This document shows, piece after piece, positions 25,849 to 34,190 of a DNA stretch of 34,407 nucleotides (the stretch's first letter is position 1; the number at the start of each line of letters is the position of its first letter). A program made the translations under genes and the position numbers. Origin of the DNA: Massilia sp. Root335 (GTDB taxonomy: Bacteria > Pseudomonadota > Gammaproteobacteria > Burkholderiales > Burkholderiaceae_D); NCBI RefSeq assembly GCF_001425685.1, contig NZ_LMCY01000003.1, positions 25,905 through 60,311 on the forward strand. The letters are read 5' to 3'. The notes under the pieces are model-generated. The model saw nothing but the letters and a program-made list of their open reading frames with translations, made no database searches and was not told where the DNA came from.

Positions 25849-26535
25849 TCAGTCGGGGCGGTACAGCGACATGCCGAAGCGCTCGGTGCGCGGCATCCAG
25901 TTGCCCTGGTAGTCGGCGGAGACGAGCACGCGCTCGGCGCGGCCCACGAGCAGCTTGCGCGGCACCAGGCCGATCACGCGCGAGTCGGCGCTGTTGTCGC
26001 GGTTATCGCCCAGCATCAGGTACTCGCCCTGCGGCACGGTGACGGGGCCGAAGGTGCGCGGCGCCATCACGTCCGGCATGATCTGGATGTGGCGGCGCGG
26101 CTGCGCCGTCTTGCCGTCCCACGATTCGGCCAGCTGCAGCGCGCGCATCGCCGTGCCGCCGACCGAATCGAGCGACTGTTCGACGACCCGGTAGTCGGCG
26201 CCGCGGCCGTTGATGAACAGGCGCTCGTTGCGCATCTCGACGACGTCGCCCGGCAGCGCCACGACGCGCTTGATCAACAGGGTGCGGTCGCGCGGCGAGC
26301 GGAACGTGACGATGTCGCCGCGCCGCGGCTCGCCGAGGTGCGCCAGCACGACGTCCGTGAGCGGGACCTTCAGGTCGAACGCAAGGCGGTTCACGAGCAC
26401 GACGTCGCCTTCGAGCAGGTTCGGATGCATCGACGCCGACGGGATCGGATTCCAGTCCGCCACCGCCGTGCGGAACATGCCGAACAGGACGAGAAACGCC
26501 AGGAAAGCCTTGTTGCTGCGCACCCAGTTCTTCAT
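25849..26535 (-). CDS. lepB: Signal peptidase I (additional, short type)
   Basis: The 228-aa enzyme cleaves Sec and Tat signal peptides at the periplasmic face of the membrane. It has one N-terminal transmembrane segment (NKAFLAFLVLFGMFRTAVA). The catalytic serine is in IPSASMHPNLLEGD and the lysine base in LLIKRVVALPGDVV, and the GDNRDNSADSRVIGLVPRKLLVGRA box is also present. It is shorter than the housekeeping LepB of Burkholderiales and is not next to lepA or rnc, so it is probably a second paralogue. No neighbouring substrate gene is obvious. Confidence 0.93.
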   Translation of the reverse strand: MKNWVRSNKAFLAFLVLFGMFRTAVADWNPIPSASMHPNLLEGDVVLVNRLAFDLKVPLTDVVLAHLGEPRRGDIVTFRSPRDRTLLIKRVVALPGDVVEMRNERLFINGRGADYRVVEQSLDSVGGTAMRALQLAESWDGKTAQPRRHIQIMPDVMAPRTFGPVTVPQGEYLMLGDNRDNSADSRVIGLVPRKLLVGRAERVLVSADYQGNWMPRTERFGMSLYRPD

Positions 26536-26639
26536 TCAGGACTCCTCGCCTGTGGTTATTCTGCGGATGTTATACGCGGCTTCGCCGGGTGCATGCTTAA
26601 CAGAGAATTAAAGCGCGGTATGCATGCGGGCGGCCCCGC

Positions 26640-26831
26640 TCAGCGCGGCGAACGCGCGGGCCTGAGCGCATGCCACGCGCCCACGGCCAGCGGCAGCGCC
26701 AGCGCGGCGACGGCGGCGAGGTCCCACGCGCCGTCCGCCAGCAGACCCACGACGAGGCCGGCGAGCGTCAGCGCGCCGAGCGCGATCGGCATCGCCCAGA
26801 CGTGGCGCAGCGTGCCGTGACGCGCGCTCAT
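26640..26831 (-). CDS. Small membrane protein coupled to the PepSY gene
   Basis: The 63-aa protein (MSARHGTLRHVWAMPIALGA...) begins in an ATGA overlap with the PepSY stop codon, a strong sign of translational coupling. It has two transmembrane helices (about residues 13-33 and 36-55) with a short acidic loop and an Arg-rich C-terminus. Small proteins like this commonly follow PepSY genes in siderophore loci and may assist them. No exact family is assigned. Confidence 0.7.
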   Translation of the reverse strand: MSARHGTLRHVWAMPIALGALTLAGLVVGLLADGAWDLAAVAALALPLAVGAWHALRPARSPR

Positions 26832-27994
26832 TCGGCCTCGCCTTCGCGCGCGAGCGCGGGCGCGGCGCGCGCGGGCACGCGTGCGGGGCGCGCGGCCGCG
26901 CGCCCGCGCCGCAGCCACAGATACAGGCCGCTGCCCAGCACGACGAGCGTCGCCACGTCGAGCAGCGTCCACACGGCCTTCATGCCGGCGCCGCCGTAGT
27001 CGCCGAAATGCAGCGGCTGCGACAGCAGCAGCGCCGTCAGGTACCACGGCAGGTCGCGGCGGTCGGTGACGGCGGCCGTCCGCGCGTCGACCAGCACCGG
27101 CGCGTAGAGCCGCGACGTCAGGGGCGCGTCGCCATGCATGTAGACGCCGTAGTGATGGGGGCTCGCGAACGGCGTGCCGGGGAACGCGACGAAGCCGACG
27201 CGCATGCCGGGCGCCGCGCGCTCCGCATTGCGCACCGCCGCCTCGACCGGCGCGAACGCCGCGGGCGCCGGCTGGCCCGCGTACGGCGTCGTCATCGCGG
27301 CGATCTCGGTGGCCTGCCAGACCTGCAGCAACACGTCGGCCAGCGTATTCACGACGCCGGTCGCGCCCACGACGAGGCCCCACACGAGCGTGACGATACC
27401 CAGCAGGTTGTGCAGGTCGAGCCATTTCAGGCGTGCCGTGCGGCCGCGGCGGACCGTACCGAAATCCTGCTTGCGCATGAACGGCGCGTACAGCACGACG
27501 CCGGACACGATGGCCGTCAGCAGCAGCATGCCCATGGCACCCAGGAACAGCTTGCCCCACACGCCCGCGAACAGGTCGACATGCAGGTGGAAGATGAACT
27601 GCATGACGCCGCCGCCCTCGATCGGCGGTTCGCCGACGAATCGCGCGGTGCGCGCGTCGATGGCGACGCTCTTGAAGTCTGGATCGGTCGCGTGCTCGCC
27701 CATCGTCAGGAACCACAGCGCCGGTTCGTCCGGCTCCTGCGACATGTACATCATGACCTTGTGCGGATAGCGGGCCCGGCCCGCGGCGATCACGCGGTCG
27801 AGGCTGGGCGGCGGCGTCGAGACGAGGGCGGCCGCCAGCGGCGGCGCCTCGATGTCGTTGCCGAGCAGGTGGCCGATCTCGTGGCGCCAGATCAGCGGCA
27901 GGCCGGTCAGGCACAGCAGGAGCATGAAGACGGTGCAGACCAGGCTGCTCCACGTATGGAGCCAGGACCAGCGGCGGACATTTGCGGGAGACAT
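26828..27994 (-). CDS. PepSY-domain membrane protein (siderophore-linked)
   Basis: The 388-aa inner-membrane protein starts at MSPANVRRWSWLHTWSSLVC. Longer frames would overlap the Fur boxes and the divergent gene. Four transmembrane segments are visible: SLVCTVFMLLLCLTGLPLIW near the start, LFLGAMGMLLLTAIVSGVVL and LLGIVTLVWGLVVGATGVVN in the middle, and a C-terminal LLDVATLVVLGSGLYLWL. PepSY-type extracytoplasmic domains lie between them (LDRVIAAGRARYPHKVMMYM). Some relatives reduce ferric siderophores in the periplasm, for example FoxB and PiuB-like proteins. It is divergent from a TonB receptor across two Fur sites and coupled to a small membrane gene. No strong ribosome binding site is visible. 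Confidence 0.88.
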   Translation of the reverse strand: MSPANVRRWSWLHTWSSLVCTVFMLLLCLTGLPLIWRHEIGHLLGNDIEAPPLAAALVSTPPPSLDRVIAAGRARYPHKVMMYMSQEPDEPALWFLTMGEHATDPDFKSVAIDARTARFVGEPPIEGGGVMQFIFHLHVDLFAGVWGKLFLGAMGMLLLTAIVSGVVLYAPFMRKQDFGTVRRGRTARLKWLDLHNLLGIVTLVWGLVVGATGVVNTLADVLLQVWQATEIAAMTTPYAGQPAPAAFAPVEAAVRNAERAAPGMRVGFVAFPGTPFASPHHYGVYMHGDAPLTSRLYAPVLVDARTAAVTDRRDLPWYLTALLLSQPLHFGDYGGAGMKAVWTLLDVATLVVLGSGLYLWLRRGRAAARPARVPARAAPALAREGEAE

Positions 27995-28020
27995 GGGAAG
28001 CGGTATTGCGGCAGAGTCCA

Positions 28021-28039
28021 GATAATAATGGTTCTCATT
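28021..28039. promoter_or_regulatory. Fur box candidate, site 1
   Basis: Read on the minus strand, this site shares its first half (AATGAGAACCATT) with site 2 and continues as an AT-rich imperfect half. It lies 27 bases upstream of the PepSY start, on that gene's promoter side. Confidence 0.7.
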
Positions 28040-28063
28040 TACGAAAGCAAGAACGCTGGCTAT

Positions 28064-28082
28064 AATGAGAACCATTCTCATT
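28064..28082. promoter_or_regulatory. Fur box candidate, site 2
   Basis: AATGAGAA-CCA-TTCTCATT is a perfect 19-base palindrome of the Fur type (NAT(A/T)AT-like repeats), 17 bases before the receptor ATG. It should shut off the receptor when iron is plentiful. Confidence 0.85.
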
Positions 28083-28099
28083 AAACCCTGAAGATTTCC

Positions 28100-30274
28100 A
28101 TGCCGCTCGCACGATTCCACCGCACCGCCCTCACACCGATCGCCATCGGCGCCCAGCTCCTCGCCGCATCCGCCTCGGCCCAGACCACCGACGACGGCAT
28201 GGCCACGGTCGTCGTCACCGCGTCCGCCGACGCATCGGCCCAGGGCCTGCCCTCCGCCTACGCCGGCGGCCAGGTGGCGCGCGGCGGGCGCCTCGGCCTG
28301 CTCGGGAACGTGGACATCATGGACGCACCGTTCAACGCCACCAACTACACGCAGGCGCTGATCCAGGACCAGCAGGCGAAGAGCGTGGCGGACGTGGTGC
28401 AGAACGACCCGTCCGTGCGCGTGGCGCGCGGCTTCGGCAATTACCAGGAGCTGTACGTGATCCGCGGCTTCGCGGTGAACTCGGACGACCTCGCATATAA
28501 CGGTTTATACGGTTTATTGCCGCGCCAGTTCGTGGCGAGCGAACTGCTGGAACGCGTGGAAGTGCTGCGCGGCGCGAACAGCTTCATCAACGGCGCGGCG
28601 CCGGGCGGCGGCGGCATCGGCGGCATGATCAACCTGCTGCCCAAGCGGGCGCCGAACAAGCCGCTGAACGAGGTCACCGTCGGTCTCGAATCGGGCGGCC
28701 AGAAATACGTGGCGGCCGACGTCGCGCGCCGCTTCGGCGCGGGCGACCGCGCGGGCATCCGCGTGAACGCCGTGCGGCGCGACGGCGACACCGCGGTCGA
28801 CCGCGAGAAGCGCGCACTGTCGGTGTTCTCGGTCGGCCTGGACTACCGCGGCGACAATTATCGCCTCTCGGCCGACGTGGGCTACCAGGACCACCAGCTG
28901 CGCAACGGCCGCCCGAGCGTCACGGCCGGCACCGGTCTCGCGCTGCCCGCCGCGCCGGATGCCGCCGGCAATTTCGCGCAGCCGTGGACGCATTCGAACG
29001 AGCGCGACACGTTCGGCACGGTACGCGGCGAAGTCGACCTCGCGCCGGGCGTGGTCGCGTGGGCCGCCATGGGCGCGCGCACGGGCCGCGAATCGAACAC
29101 GATCTCGTCGCCGACGACGACCGACGACAACGGCGGCACCGTCATGACCCGCTTCGACAACGAACGCAAGGACAATGTGCGCACGGGCGAGATCGGCGTG
29201 CGCGGCGACCTCGCCACGGGCGGCATAAAACACACGATCAGCGCCACCGCATCGGCGTTCGGGCTCAAGTCGGACAATGCGTATGCGTTCGGCGACTTCG
29301 CCGGCTGGACGTCCAACCTGTACCGCCCCGTCGACGTGGCGGCGCCTGCCGCCACCGCGTTCGTCGGCGGCGTCCTGGCGAACCCGCTGCTGACGCAGAA
29401 ATCCATCCTGTCCAGCTACGCCGTCGCGGACACGCTGTCGTTCCTGGACGATACCGTGCGAGTGACGGCCGGCGTGCGCCACCAGCGCATCAAGTCCTAC
29501 GGCCACGACTACAACACGGGTGCGCAGAACAGCGCGTACGACGCGAGCGCCAACACACCGGTCGCCGGCATCGTCTACAAGCCGCTGAAGAACGTGTCGG
29601 TCTATGCGAACTATATCGAGGCGCTGCAGCAGGGGCCCGTCGCATCGGGCGCGAACATCGACAACCAGGGCGAAGTCTTTGCGCCGTACACATCGCGCCA
29701 GAAGGAAGTCGGCGTGAAATACGACAGCGGCAAACTCGGCATGAGTGCCGCCCTGTTCACGACGGCACAGCCGATGGGCTATGTGGAAAACCGCCACTTC
29801 GGCGTGTTCGGCGAACAGCGCAACCAGGGCCTGGAACTGTCTGTGTTCGGCATGCCGATGCACGGCCTGCGCGTGCTCGGCGGCCTCACCCTGCTGGACG
29901 CCGAACAGCGCCGCACGGCGGGCGCGGTCAACGACGGCAAGGATGCGATCGGGGTGCCGGGCACGCAGCTGAACGTCGGCGCCGACTGGGACGTGCCGCA
30001 GGTGGCCGGCCTGTCGCTCAACGCGCGCGCCGTGTACACGTCGCAGCAGTATGCGGATGCGGCCAACACGCAGAAGCTGCCATCGTGGACGCGCCTCGAC
30101 CTGGGCGCCAGCTATGCGACGCGCGTGCTCGATCGCGACGTCACGCTGCGCGCGCGCGTGGACAATGCGCTGGCGCGCGATTACTGGGCGTCGGCCGGCG
30201 GGTATCCGGGCTATGGCTATCTGGTGCTCGGAGCGCCGCGCACCGTGACCGTGTCGGCGACCGTCGATTTCTGA
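28100..30274 (+). CDS. TonB-dependent siderophore receptor
   Basis: The 724-aa outer membrane receptor takes up ferric siderophores with energy from TonB. A signal peptide (about residues 1-27, ending SASAQ) is followed by a TonB-box-like segment (MATVVVTAS). The plug domain includes DVVQNDPSVRVARGFGNYQELYVIRGF, the YGLLPRQFVASELLERVEVLRGANSFINGAAPGGGGIGGMINLLPKR block and the start of the barrel. The 22-strand barrel ends in VTVSATVDF with a terminal Phe, as outer membrane proteins require. Residues VVAYA-like and the plug sequence suggest a hydroxamate or catecholate receptor, but the ligand cannot be fixed. It is regulated by Fur and divergent from the PepSY gene. Confidence 0.95.
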   Translation: MPLARFHRTALTPIAIGAQLLAASASAQTTDDGMATVVVTASADASAQGLPSAYAGGQVARGGRLGLLGNVDIMDAPFNATNYTQALIQDQQAKSVADVVQNDPSVRVARGFGNYQELYVIRGFAVNSDDLAYNGLYGLLPRQFVASELLERVEVLRGANSFINGAAPGGGGIGGMINLLPKRAPNKPLNEVTVGLESGGQKYVAADVARRFGAGDRAGIRVNAVRRDGDTAVDREKRALSVFSVGLDYRGDNYRLSADVGYQDHQLRNGRPSVTAGTGLALPAAPDAAGNFAQPWTHSNERDTFGTVRGEVDLAPGVVAWAAMGARTGRESNTISSPTTTDDNGGTVMTRFDNERKDNVRTGEIGVRGDLATGGIKHTISATASAFGLKSDNAYAFGDFAGWTSNLYRPVDVAAPAATAFVGGVLANPLLTQKSILSSYAVADTLSFLDDTVRVTAGVRHQRIKSYGHDYNTGAQNSAYDASANTPVAGIVYKPLKNVSVYANYIEALQQGPVASGANIDNQGEVFAPYTSRQKEVGVKYDSGKLGMSAALFTTAQPMGYVENRHFGVFGEQRNQGLELSVFGMPMHGLRVLGGLTLLDAEQRRTAGAVNDGKDAIGVPGTQLNVGADWDVPQVAGLSLNARAVYTSQQYADAANTQKLPSWTRLDLGASYATRVLDRDVTLRARVDNALARDYWASAGGYPGYGYLVLGAPRTVTVSATVDF

Positions 30275-30280
30275 GCGCTG

Positions 30281-30631
30281 CTAGGCCAGCCCGATGTGGA
30301 TGGCCATGCCGACCCACACGGCAAACGCCGCCGCCGCGAGGTAGGCGGCGTACGTCATCAACGCAGCCCCGCGCTCGCCGTCGCGCCGGCTGCGCACGAG
30401 GTAGTACGGGATCGTCGCCACCGCGAACGCCACCACGGCCACGCTGAGCCAGCGCGACCTCCGGTAGCCGCGCGCGTCGCTGTCGCCGCGGTACCACAAG
30501 AAGCACAGGTAGCTGACGACGACGCCCACCAGCGGATGCAGCTGGGCGGCGTCGTCGGCATGGCCGGCGTCCAGCAGGCCCGTACCGGCCATCAAGGCCA
30601 TGATCCACAACACGACACGCTGGTGACTCAT
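30281..30631 (-). CDS. Small membrane protein, paralogue B
   Basis: The 116-aa protein (GGAG five bases before ATG) has about four transmembrane segments. The central segment CFLWYRGDSDARGYRRSRWL is followed by VAVVAFAVATIPYYLVRSR. The same pattern occurs in the protein at 31687-32058, and both carry the D-x-R...WYR-(I/G)DS-(E/D)AR-x-YRRSRWL core. It is the last gene of the SPFH-NfeD operon, about 100 bases after the SPFH gene. Proteins with this core occur widely in beta- and gammaproteobacteria as unassigned membrane proteins. Function unknown. Confidence 0.82.
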   Translation of the reverse strand: MSHQRVVLWIMALMAGTGLLDAGHADDAAQLHPLVGVVVSYLCFLWYRGDSDARGYRRSRWLSVAVVAFAVATIPYYLVRSRRDGERGAALMTYAAYLAAAAFAVWVGMAIHIGLA

Positions 30632-30730
30632 CGCGGCTCCCGTGCGCCGCGGGGAGATCCCCTCAGCGCGGTTTGACGTCGACGAACAGCTTAAGGAACC
30701 CGCTGAAATTGCCGTTGATCATCGTCACAC

Positions 30731-31654
30731 TCAGGTCTTCTGCGACTTCACGATCGTGAGCGCCGAGGCGATCAGGCCGCTCATATCGCCCATGTCGGCC
30801 GGGACGATGATCGAATTGTTCGTCTTGGCCAGCTTGCCGAAGGCGTCGACGTAGTGCTCGGCCACGCGCAGGTTGACGGCGTCGATGCCGCCCGGCGCGC
30901 GGATCGCCTCGCCCACCTGGCGCAGCGCGCTGGCGCTGGCGTCGGCCAGCGCGATGATCGCCGCGGCCTCGCCCTGCGCGCGGTTGATGGCGGCCTGCTT
31001 CTCGCCTTCGGAACGGGCGATGGCGGCCTCGCGCTCGCCGCTCGCGATGTTGATGGCTTCCTGGCGCCGCCCTTCCGACGCGGCGATCAGCGCGCGCTTC
31101 TCGCGTTCGGCCGTGATCTGGCGCTGCATCGAATGCAGGATCTCGGCCGGCGGCGTGAGGTCCTTGATCTCGTAGCGCAGTACCTTGACGCCCCAGTTGG
31201 CGGCCGATTCGTCGATCGCGTTGACGACGGTCGTGTTGATGTGGTCGCGCTCCTCGAAGGTCTTGTCCAGCTCCATGCGGCCGACCACGGAACGCAGCGT
31301 CGTCTGCGCCAGCTGCGTGATGGCCTGGATATAGTTGGACGAGCCGTACGACGCGCGCATCGGGTCCGTCACCTGGAAGTACAGGATGCCGTCCACCTGC
31401 AGCTGCGTGTTGTCCTTCGTGATGCAGACCTGCGGCGGCACGTCGAGCGGGATCTCCTTCAGGCTGTGCTTGTAGGCGATGCGGTCGATGAACGGCACGA
31501 CGATGTTCAGGCCCGGCGCCAGCGTGGCGTGGAATTTGCCGAGCCGTTCGACCACCCACGCGTGCTGCTGCGGCACGACGTTGATGGTCTTGAAGACGAA
31601 CACCAGGGCGACGATGAAGATCACCAGCGCGAGGGTTCCAAACGAGAATTCCAT
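30731..31654 (-). CDS. qmcA: SPFH/stomatin-like membrane scaffold (QmcA-type paraslipin)
   Basis: The 307-aa protein starts at ATG 31654, with AAGG six bases upstream; an ATG at 31660 would overlap that site. One N-terminal transmembrane helix (LALVIFIVALVFVFKTI) precedes a classic SPFH domain: VPQQHAWVVERLGKFHATLAPGLNIVVPFIDRIAYKHSLKEIPLDVPPQ. Next comes the coiled-coil region rich in EREKRALIAASEGRRQEAINIASGEREAAI. It forms oligomeric rings that organise membrane microdomains and is typically encoded with NfeD, as it is here. Its name by homology is QmcA or slipin-2. It is part of the operon nfeD, paralogue A, SPFH gene, paralogue B. Confidence 0.94.
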   Translation of the reverse strand: MEFSFGTLALVIFIVALVFVFKTINVVPQQHAWVVERLGKFHATLAPGLNIVVPFIDRIAYKHSLKEIPLDVPPQVCITKDNTQLQVDGILYFQVTDPMRASYGSSNYIQAITQLAQTTLRSVVGRMELDKTFEERDHINTTVVNAIDESAANWGVKVLRYEIKDLTPPAEILHSMQRQITAEREKRALIAASEGRRQEAINIASGEREAAIARSEGEKQAAINRAQGEAAAIIALADASASALRQVGEAIRAPGGIDAVNLRVAEHYVDAFGKLAKTNNSIIVPADMGDMSGLIASALTIVKSQKT

Positions 31655-31686
31655 GGTCATCCTTTGGTTGACGGTTGAGCGATGAA

Positions 31687-32058
31687 TCAGATGGGGGACG
31701 GGCCGAGCCATTCGTAGGCGATGCCGCCGAGCGCCCCCGCGACGCCGAGCAGCACGCAGAACGCCGCCAGCCGCAGCAGGGCGCGGCCCTTCTGCCCGGC
31801 CGGACGGCTGCGCGCGATGTAGTACGGTACGGCGACGATCGCGAGCATGACGATGCCGACGTTGAGCCAGCGCGAGCGCCGGTAGCGGCGCGCCTCGCTG
31901 TCGATGCGATACCAGCAGAAGCTCAGGAAGCTGAACAGCAGCGTGGACAGGACGGTCCAGCCGTTGGACTGGATGTGCAGCGCCATGGCGCGCGCATCGA
32001 CGACGCCGGCCACCAGCGTCACCGCGACCAGCAGGACGAGGACGTGCGCCGTCTTCAT
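31687..32058 (-). CDS. Small membrane protein, paralogue A
   Basis: The 123-aa protein overlaps the nfeD stop by an ATGA, so it is translationally coupled to nfeD. It has four predicted transmembrane segments. Its centre SFCWYRIDSEARRYRRSRWL, followed by VGIVMLAIVAVPYYIARSR, closely parallels the protein at 30281-30631, so one arose by duplication. It separates nfeD from the SPFH gene, where in most genomes these two are adjacent. Function unknown. Confidence 0.85.
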   Translation of the reverse strand: MKTAHVLVLLVAVTLVAGVVDARAMALHIQSNGWTVLSTLLFSFLSFCWYRIDSEARRYRRSRWLNVGIVMLAIVAVPYYIARSRPAGQKGRALLRLAAFCVLLGVAGALGGIAYEWLGPSPI

Positions 32059-32477
32059 GGATTCGCCACCACGAGCCGGCTGCCCTGCACCTCGACGATC
32101 CGGAACTCGCCTGCATGGGGCGCGACGCCCTGCCCGAGCTCGACGTCCCACAGCGCGCCGCGGTACATCACGCGCGCGCGGCCGTTGTCCCAGGCCGGGA
32201 CGGTGACGCGCTGGCCGATGTCCAGGTTGACGTTGCGGTCGCGCCGGGCGTCCGTCTTCGCGGGGTGGCCGAAACGCGAACGATGCAGCAGCCCCGTCGC
32301 CAGCACGCCCACGACGGCGGCGCCGATCGCCTGCACGGGCGCCGCCGCGCCGGCCAGCGCGACGACGCCGCCCACCGCGAGGCCGCTGGCGATCATCAAC
32401 AGGTAAAAGGTCCCGGTGAACAGCTCCAGGATCACGAGCACGCCGGCTGCCACCAGCCAGCCCATCCAGTCAGCCAT
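32055..32477 (-). CDS. NfeD-family membrane protein
   Basis: The 140-aa protein starts at 32477, with GGAGGA five bases upstream. It has the short-type NfeD layout: two or three transmembrane segments (LVAAGVLVILELFTGTFYLLMIASGLAVGGVVALAG, AIGAAVVGVLATGLL), then a C-terminal OB-fold (LDIGQRVTVPAWDNGRARVMYRGALWDVELG). NfeD proteins partner with SPFH proteins in membrane quality control. It heads the SPFH operon and follows a likely terminator of the upstream gene. Confidence 0.9.
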   Translation of the reverse strand: MADWMGWLVAAGVLVILELFTGTFYLLMIASGLAVGGVVALAGAAAPVQAIGAAVVGVLATGLLHRSRFGHPAKTDARRDRNVNLDIGQRVTVPAWDNGRARVMYRGALWDVELGQGVAPHAGEFRIVEVQGSRLVVANP

Positions 32478-32506
32478 GGTTTCCTCCATGTCGGAGCGAA
32501 CAAACG

Positions 32507-32542
32507 AAAAACCCCCGCCGCCCGCTCCGGGTGACGAGGGTT
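32507..32542 (-). terminator. Probable terminator between the Cys-rich gene and nfeD
   Basis: On the minus strand an AACCC...GGGTT hairpin with a GC-rich stem is followed by TTTTTC. It lies 60 bases past the stop of the Cys-rich secreted protein gene and just before nfeD. It would separate the two transcripts. Confidence 0.55.
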
Positions 32543-32601
32543 GCATGGGCGATATCGCCAGTCTACTGCGTCTGCGCGCGGAGTCAACGGGCAGGCGCCG
32601 G

Positions 32602-32976
32602 TCAGATGCCGTCGCGCCGGCCGGACGCCGGCTTCACCACGGACGAAGCGGCCGGCGCGGCGCAGGCGCGGGTGCAGCGCAGGTAAGTCTCGTCGCACGC
32701 GCCGGCATGGCCGATCCTGCGCGCTTGCGTCCCGGCATTGTCGATCGCGCGCGACGATTCGGTAGGCACCTGCAGTTGCGCGGCGCGCGCCAGCGGGTTT
32801 TTCTCAGGCATCTCGAGCGGCGGCGAACCGTCGTCCGCGGCCAACTCGTGGGCATTCGCCCGGCATTCGCTCTTGTCGGCGTCGCACAGGGATTTGCACA
32901 GGCTGGGCTCGGCGGCCTGGCAGGCGCCCGCCCACATCGCGGTTGCCATGATCGACAACAAGGCCAAGCGTTTCAT
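32602..32976 (-). CDS. Small secreted Cys-rich protein
   Basis: The 124-aa protein starts at ATG 32976 (GGAG seven bases upstream; a TTG one codon earlier is too close). A Sec signal (MKRLALLSIMATAMWAGACQA) is followed by a mature part with paired cysteines: CKSLCDADKSEC near the start and CDETYLRCTRAC near the end, suggesting two helix-hairpin disulfides of the CxxxC type. I recognise no family. It is upstream of the NfeD operon in the same direction, separated by a probable terminator. Confidence 0.78.
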   Translation of the reverse strand: MKRLALLSIMATAMWAGACQAAEPSLCKSLCDADKSECRANAHELAADDGSPPLEMPEKNPLARAAQLQVPTESSRAIDNAGTQARRIGHAGACDETYLRCTRACAAPAASSVVKPASGRRDGI

Positions 32977-33146
32977 CAACGGTCTCCGTCAAAACAAGTT
33001 TGCCAAAGTGTAACGTTTTTGCGCCCCACGTCAACTATTTGTTGCTCTTGGCTCAACGACTTCCATGGCAGAGATATTTGCAGAACGTAACTGTTGTTGT
33101 ACGGGCATTAAGTATTCCCGTTATCCGGCGCCGCCCCGATATTGAC

Positions 33147-33167
33147 CCAGATCGGATCGCGATCTGG
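33147..33167. promoter_or_regulatory. Palindrome 1 upstream of the TPR-like gene
   Basis: CCAGATCG and CGATCTGG are perfect 8-base arms around a 5-base centre. Together with the palindrome 17 bases to the right it could be a regulatory site. Confidence 0.4.
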
Positions 33168-33183
33168 CCACCGGGGAAAATCA

Positions 33184-33199
33184 ATTTCCAAGTGGAAAT
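33184..33199. promoter_or_regulatory. Palindrome 2 upstream of the TPR-like gene
   Basis: ATTTCCA-AG-TGGAAAT is a perfect 16-base palindrome, 40 bases before the start codon. It suits an operator, but the protein that binds it is unknown. Confidence 0.45.
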
Positions 33200-33239
33200 G
33201 AAATCGATAATGCGCTGTATTGCCCACCTGGAGAATGCC

Positions 33240-34190
33240 ATGTTCCGACGCCTTGTTGCCGCTTTCCATCCCCGCAAACCCGCGCTGCCGGCCCCCGCCA
33301 CGCACGACGCCATCACGGCCTACGACGAACACGGCCGCCAGGTGATGATGCCCCGGGCGGAATGGCGCGACAAGGTGCTGCACCCGCGACTCAGGCAGCA
33401 CTGGAACAGCCCGGACGCGTTGTACGCCACGATCATGTCTGCCCTGTCGGACGGCTTCGCGCCCGAGTTGATGACGGCGGCGGCCCGCCTCGTCGAGATC
33501 GACGGCCTGCCGGAACGCAGCCACGTCGCGCACGGCATCGTCCTGCTGGAAAGCGGACGGCTGGACGACGCCGAAGCCGCGCTGCGGGCCGGCATCCGGG
33601 CCGTCGGCGAAACGGCCGCGCTGCTGACCAATCTGGCGAAGGTGACGCATGACCGGGGCATTGCTGCGGCGACGGCCGACCTGCTGGGGCGCGCGGTCCG
33701 GCTCGATCCGAACTTCGACCACGCGTTGAACGGCTGGCTCGCCTTCGAGCGCGAGCGCGCGGGCGAGGCCGGCTTCCTGGCGGCCCTGCGGGATGCGTGC
33801 GGCTTGCCGGGCAGCTGGCGCGCGCAGCTCCTGCTGGCCCGGCACCACCTGGCGGCGGGCGACCTGCCGGCGGCGCGCGAACAGTACACGGCCGTGCTGG
33901 CCGCGGCCGAGGTGGACGGCAGCGCCCTGATGACGATGGCCGCCGACCTGGCCCGGCACGGCCACACGGGCCTGATCGTCACGCTCGTGGGGCCCGTCTA
34001 CGAACCGGCCAAGCACGGTCCGCAGGCCGGCTTCAACCTGCTGCGCGCCTGCCTGGAGACGGAGCGCGTGGCCGAGGGCGAAGCGCTGCTCGCGCGCCTG
34101 CGCCCGCTCGCGCCGGCACCGTTCACGCGCCACCTCGACGAGTTCCAGCGGGCGTTCCGGCAGCTGCACGGGACCGTGGCGCCCGTGTGA
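33240..34190 (+). CDS. Tetratricopeptide-like repeat protein of unknown function
   Basis: The 316-aa protein starts at ATG 33240, with GGAG seven bases upstream; longer frames would cross the two palindromes. The N-terminal YDEHGRQVMMPRAEWRDKVL motif, followed by WNSPDALYATIMSALSDGF, recurs in a family of bacterial TPR proteins I recall but cannot name. Residues 80-300 are helical pairs of TPR type (ALRAGIRAVGETAALLTNLAK; AVRLDPNFDHALNGWLAFER; ARHHLAAGDLPAAREQYTAVL). There is no signal peptide or transmembrane segment, so it is cytoplasmic, probably a protein-binding scaffold. The stop codon lies inside an intergenic repeat. No operon partner is visible. Confidence 0.75.
   Translation: MFRRLVAAFHPRKPALPAPATHDAITAYDEHGRQVMMPRAEWRDKVLHPRLRQHWNSPDALYATIMSALSDGFAPELMTAAARLVEIDGLPERSHVAHGIVLLESGRLDDAEAALRAGIRAVGETAALLTNLAKVTHDRGIAAATADLLGRAVRLDPNFDHALNGWLAFERERAGEAGFLAALRDACGLPGSWRAQLLLARHHLAAGDLPAAREQYTAVLAAAEVDGSALMTMAADLARHGHTGLIVTLVGPVYEPAKHGPQAGFNLLRACLETERVAEGEALLARLRPLAPAPFTRHLDEFQRAFRQLHGTVAPV

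Noticed and set aside
30663..30725. Tiny frame (about 19 residues) between the SPFH gene and paralogue B
   Set aside because: Too short, no clear ribosome binding site and no recognised family; it cannot be supported as a gene.
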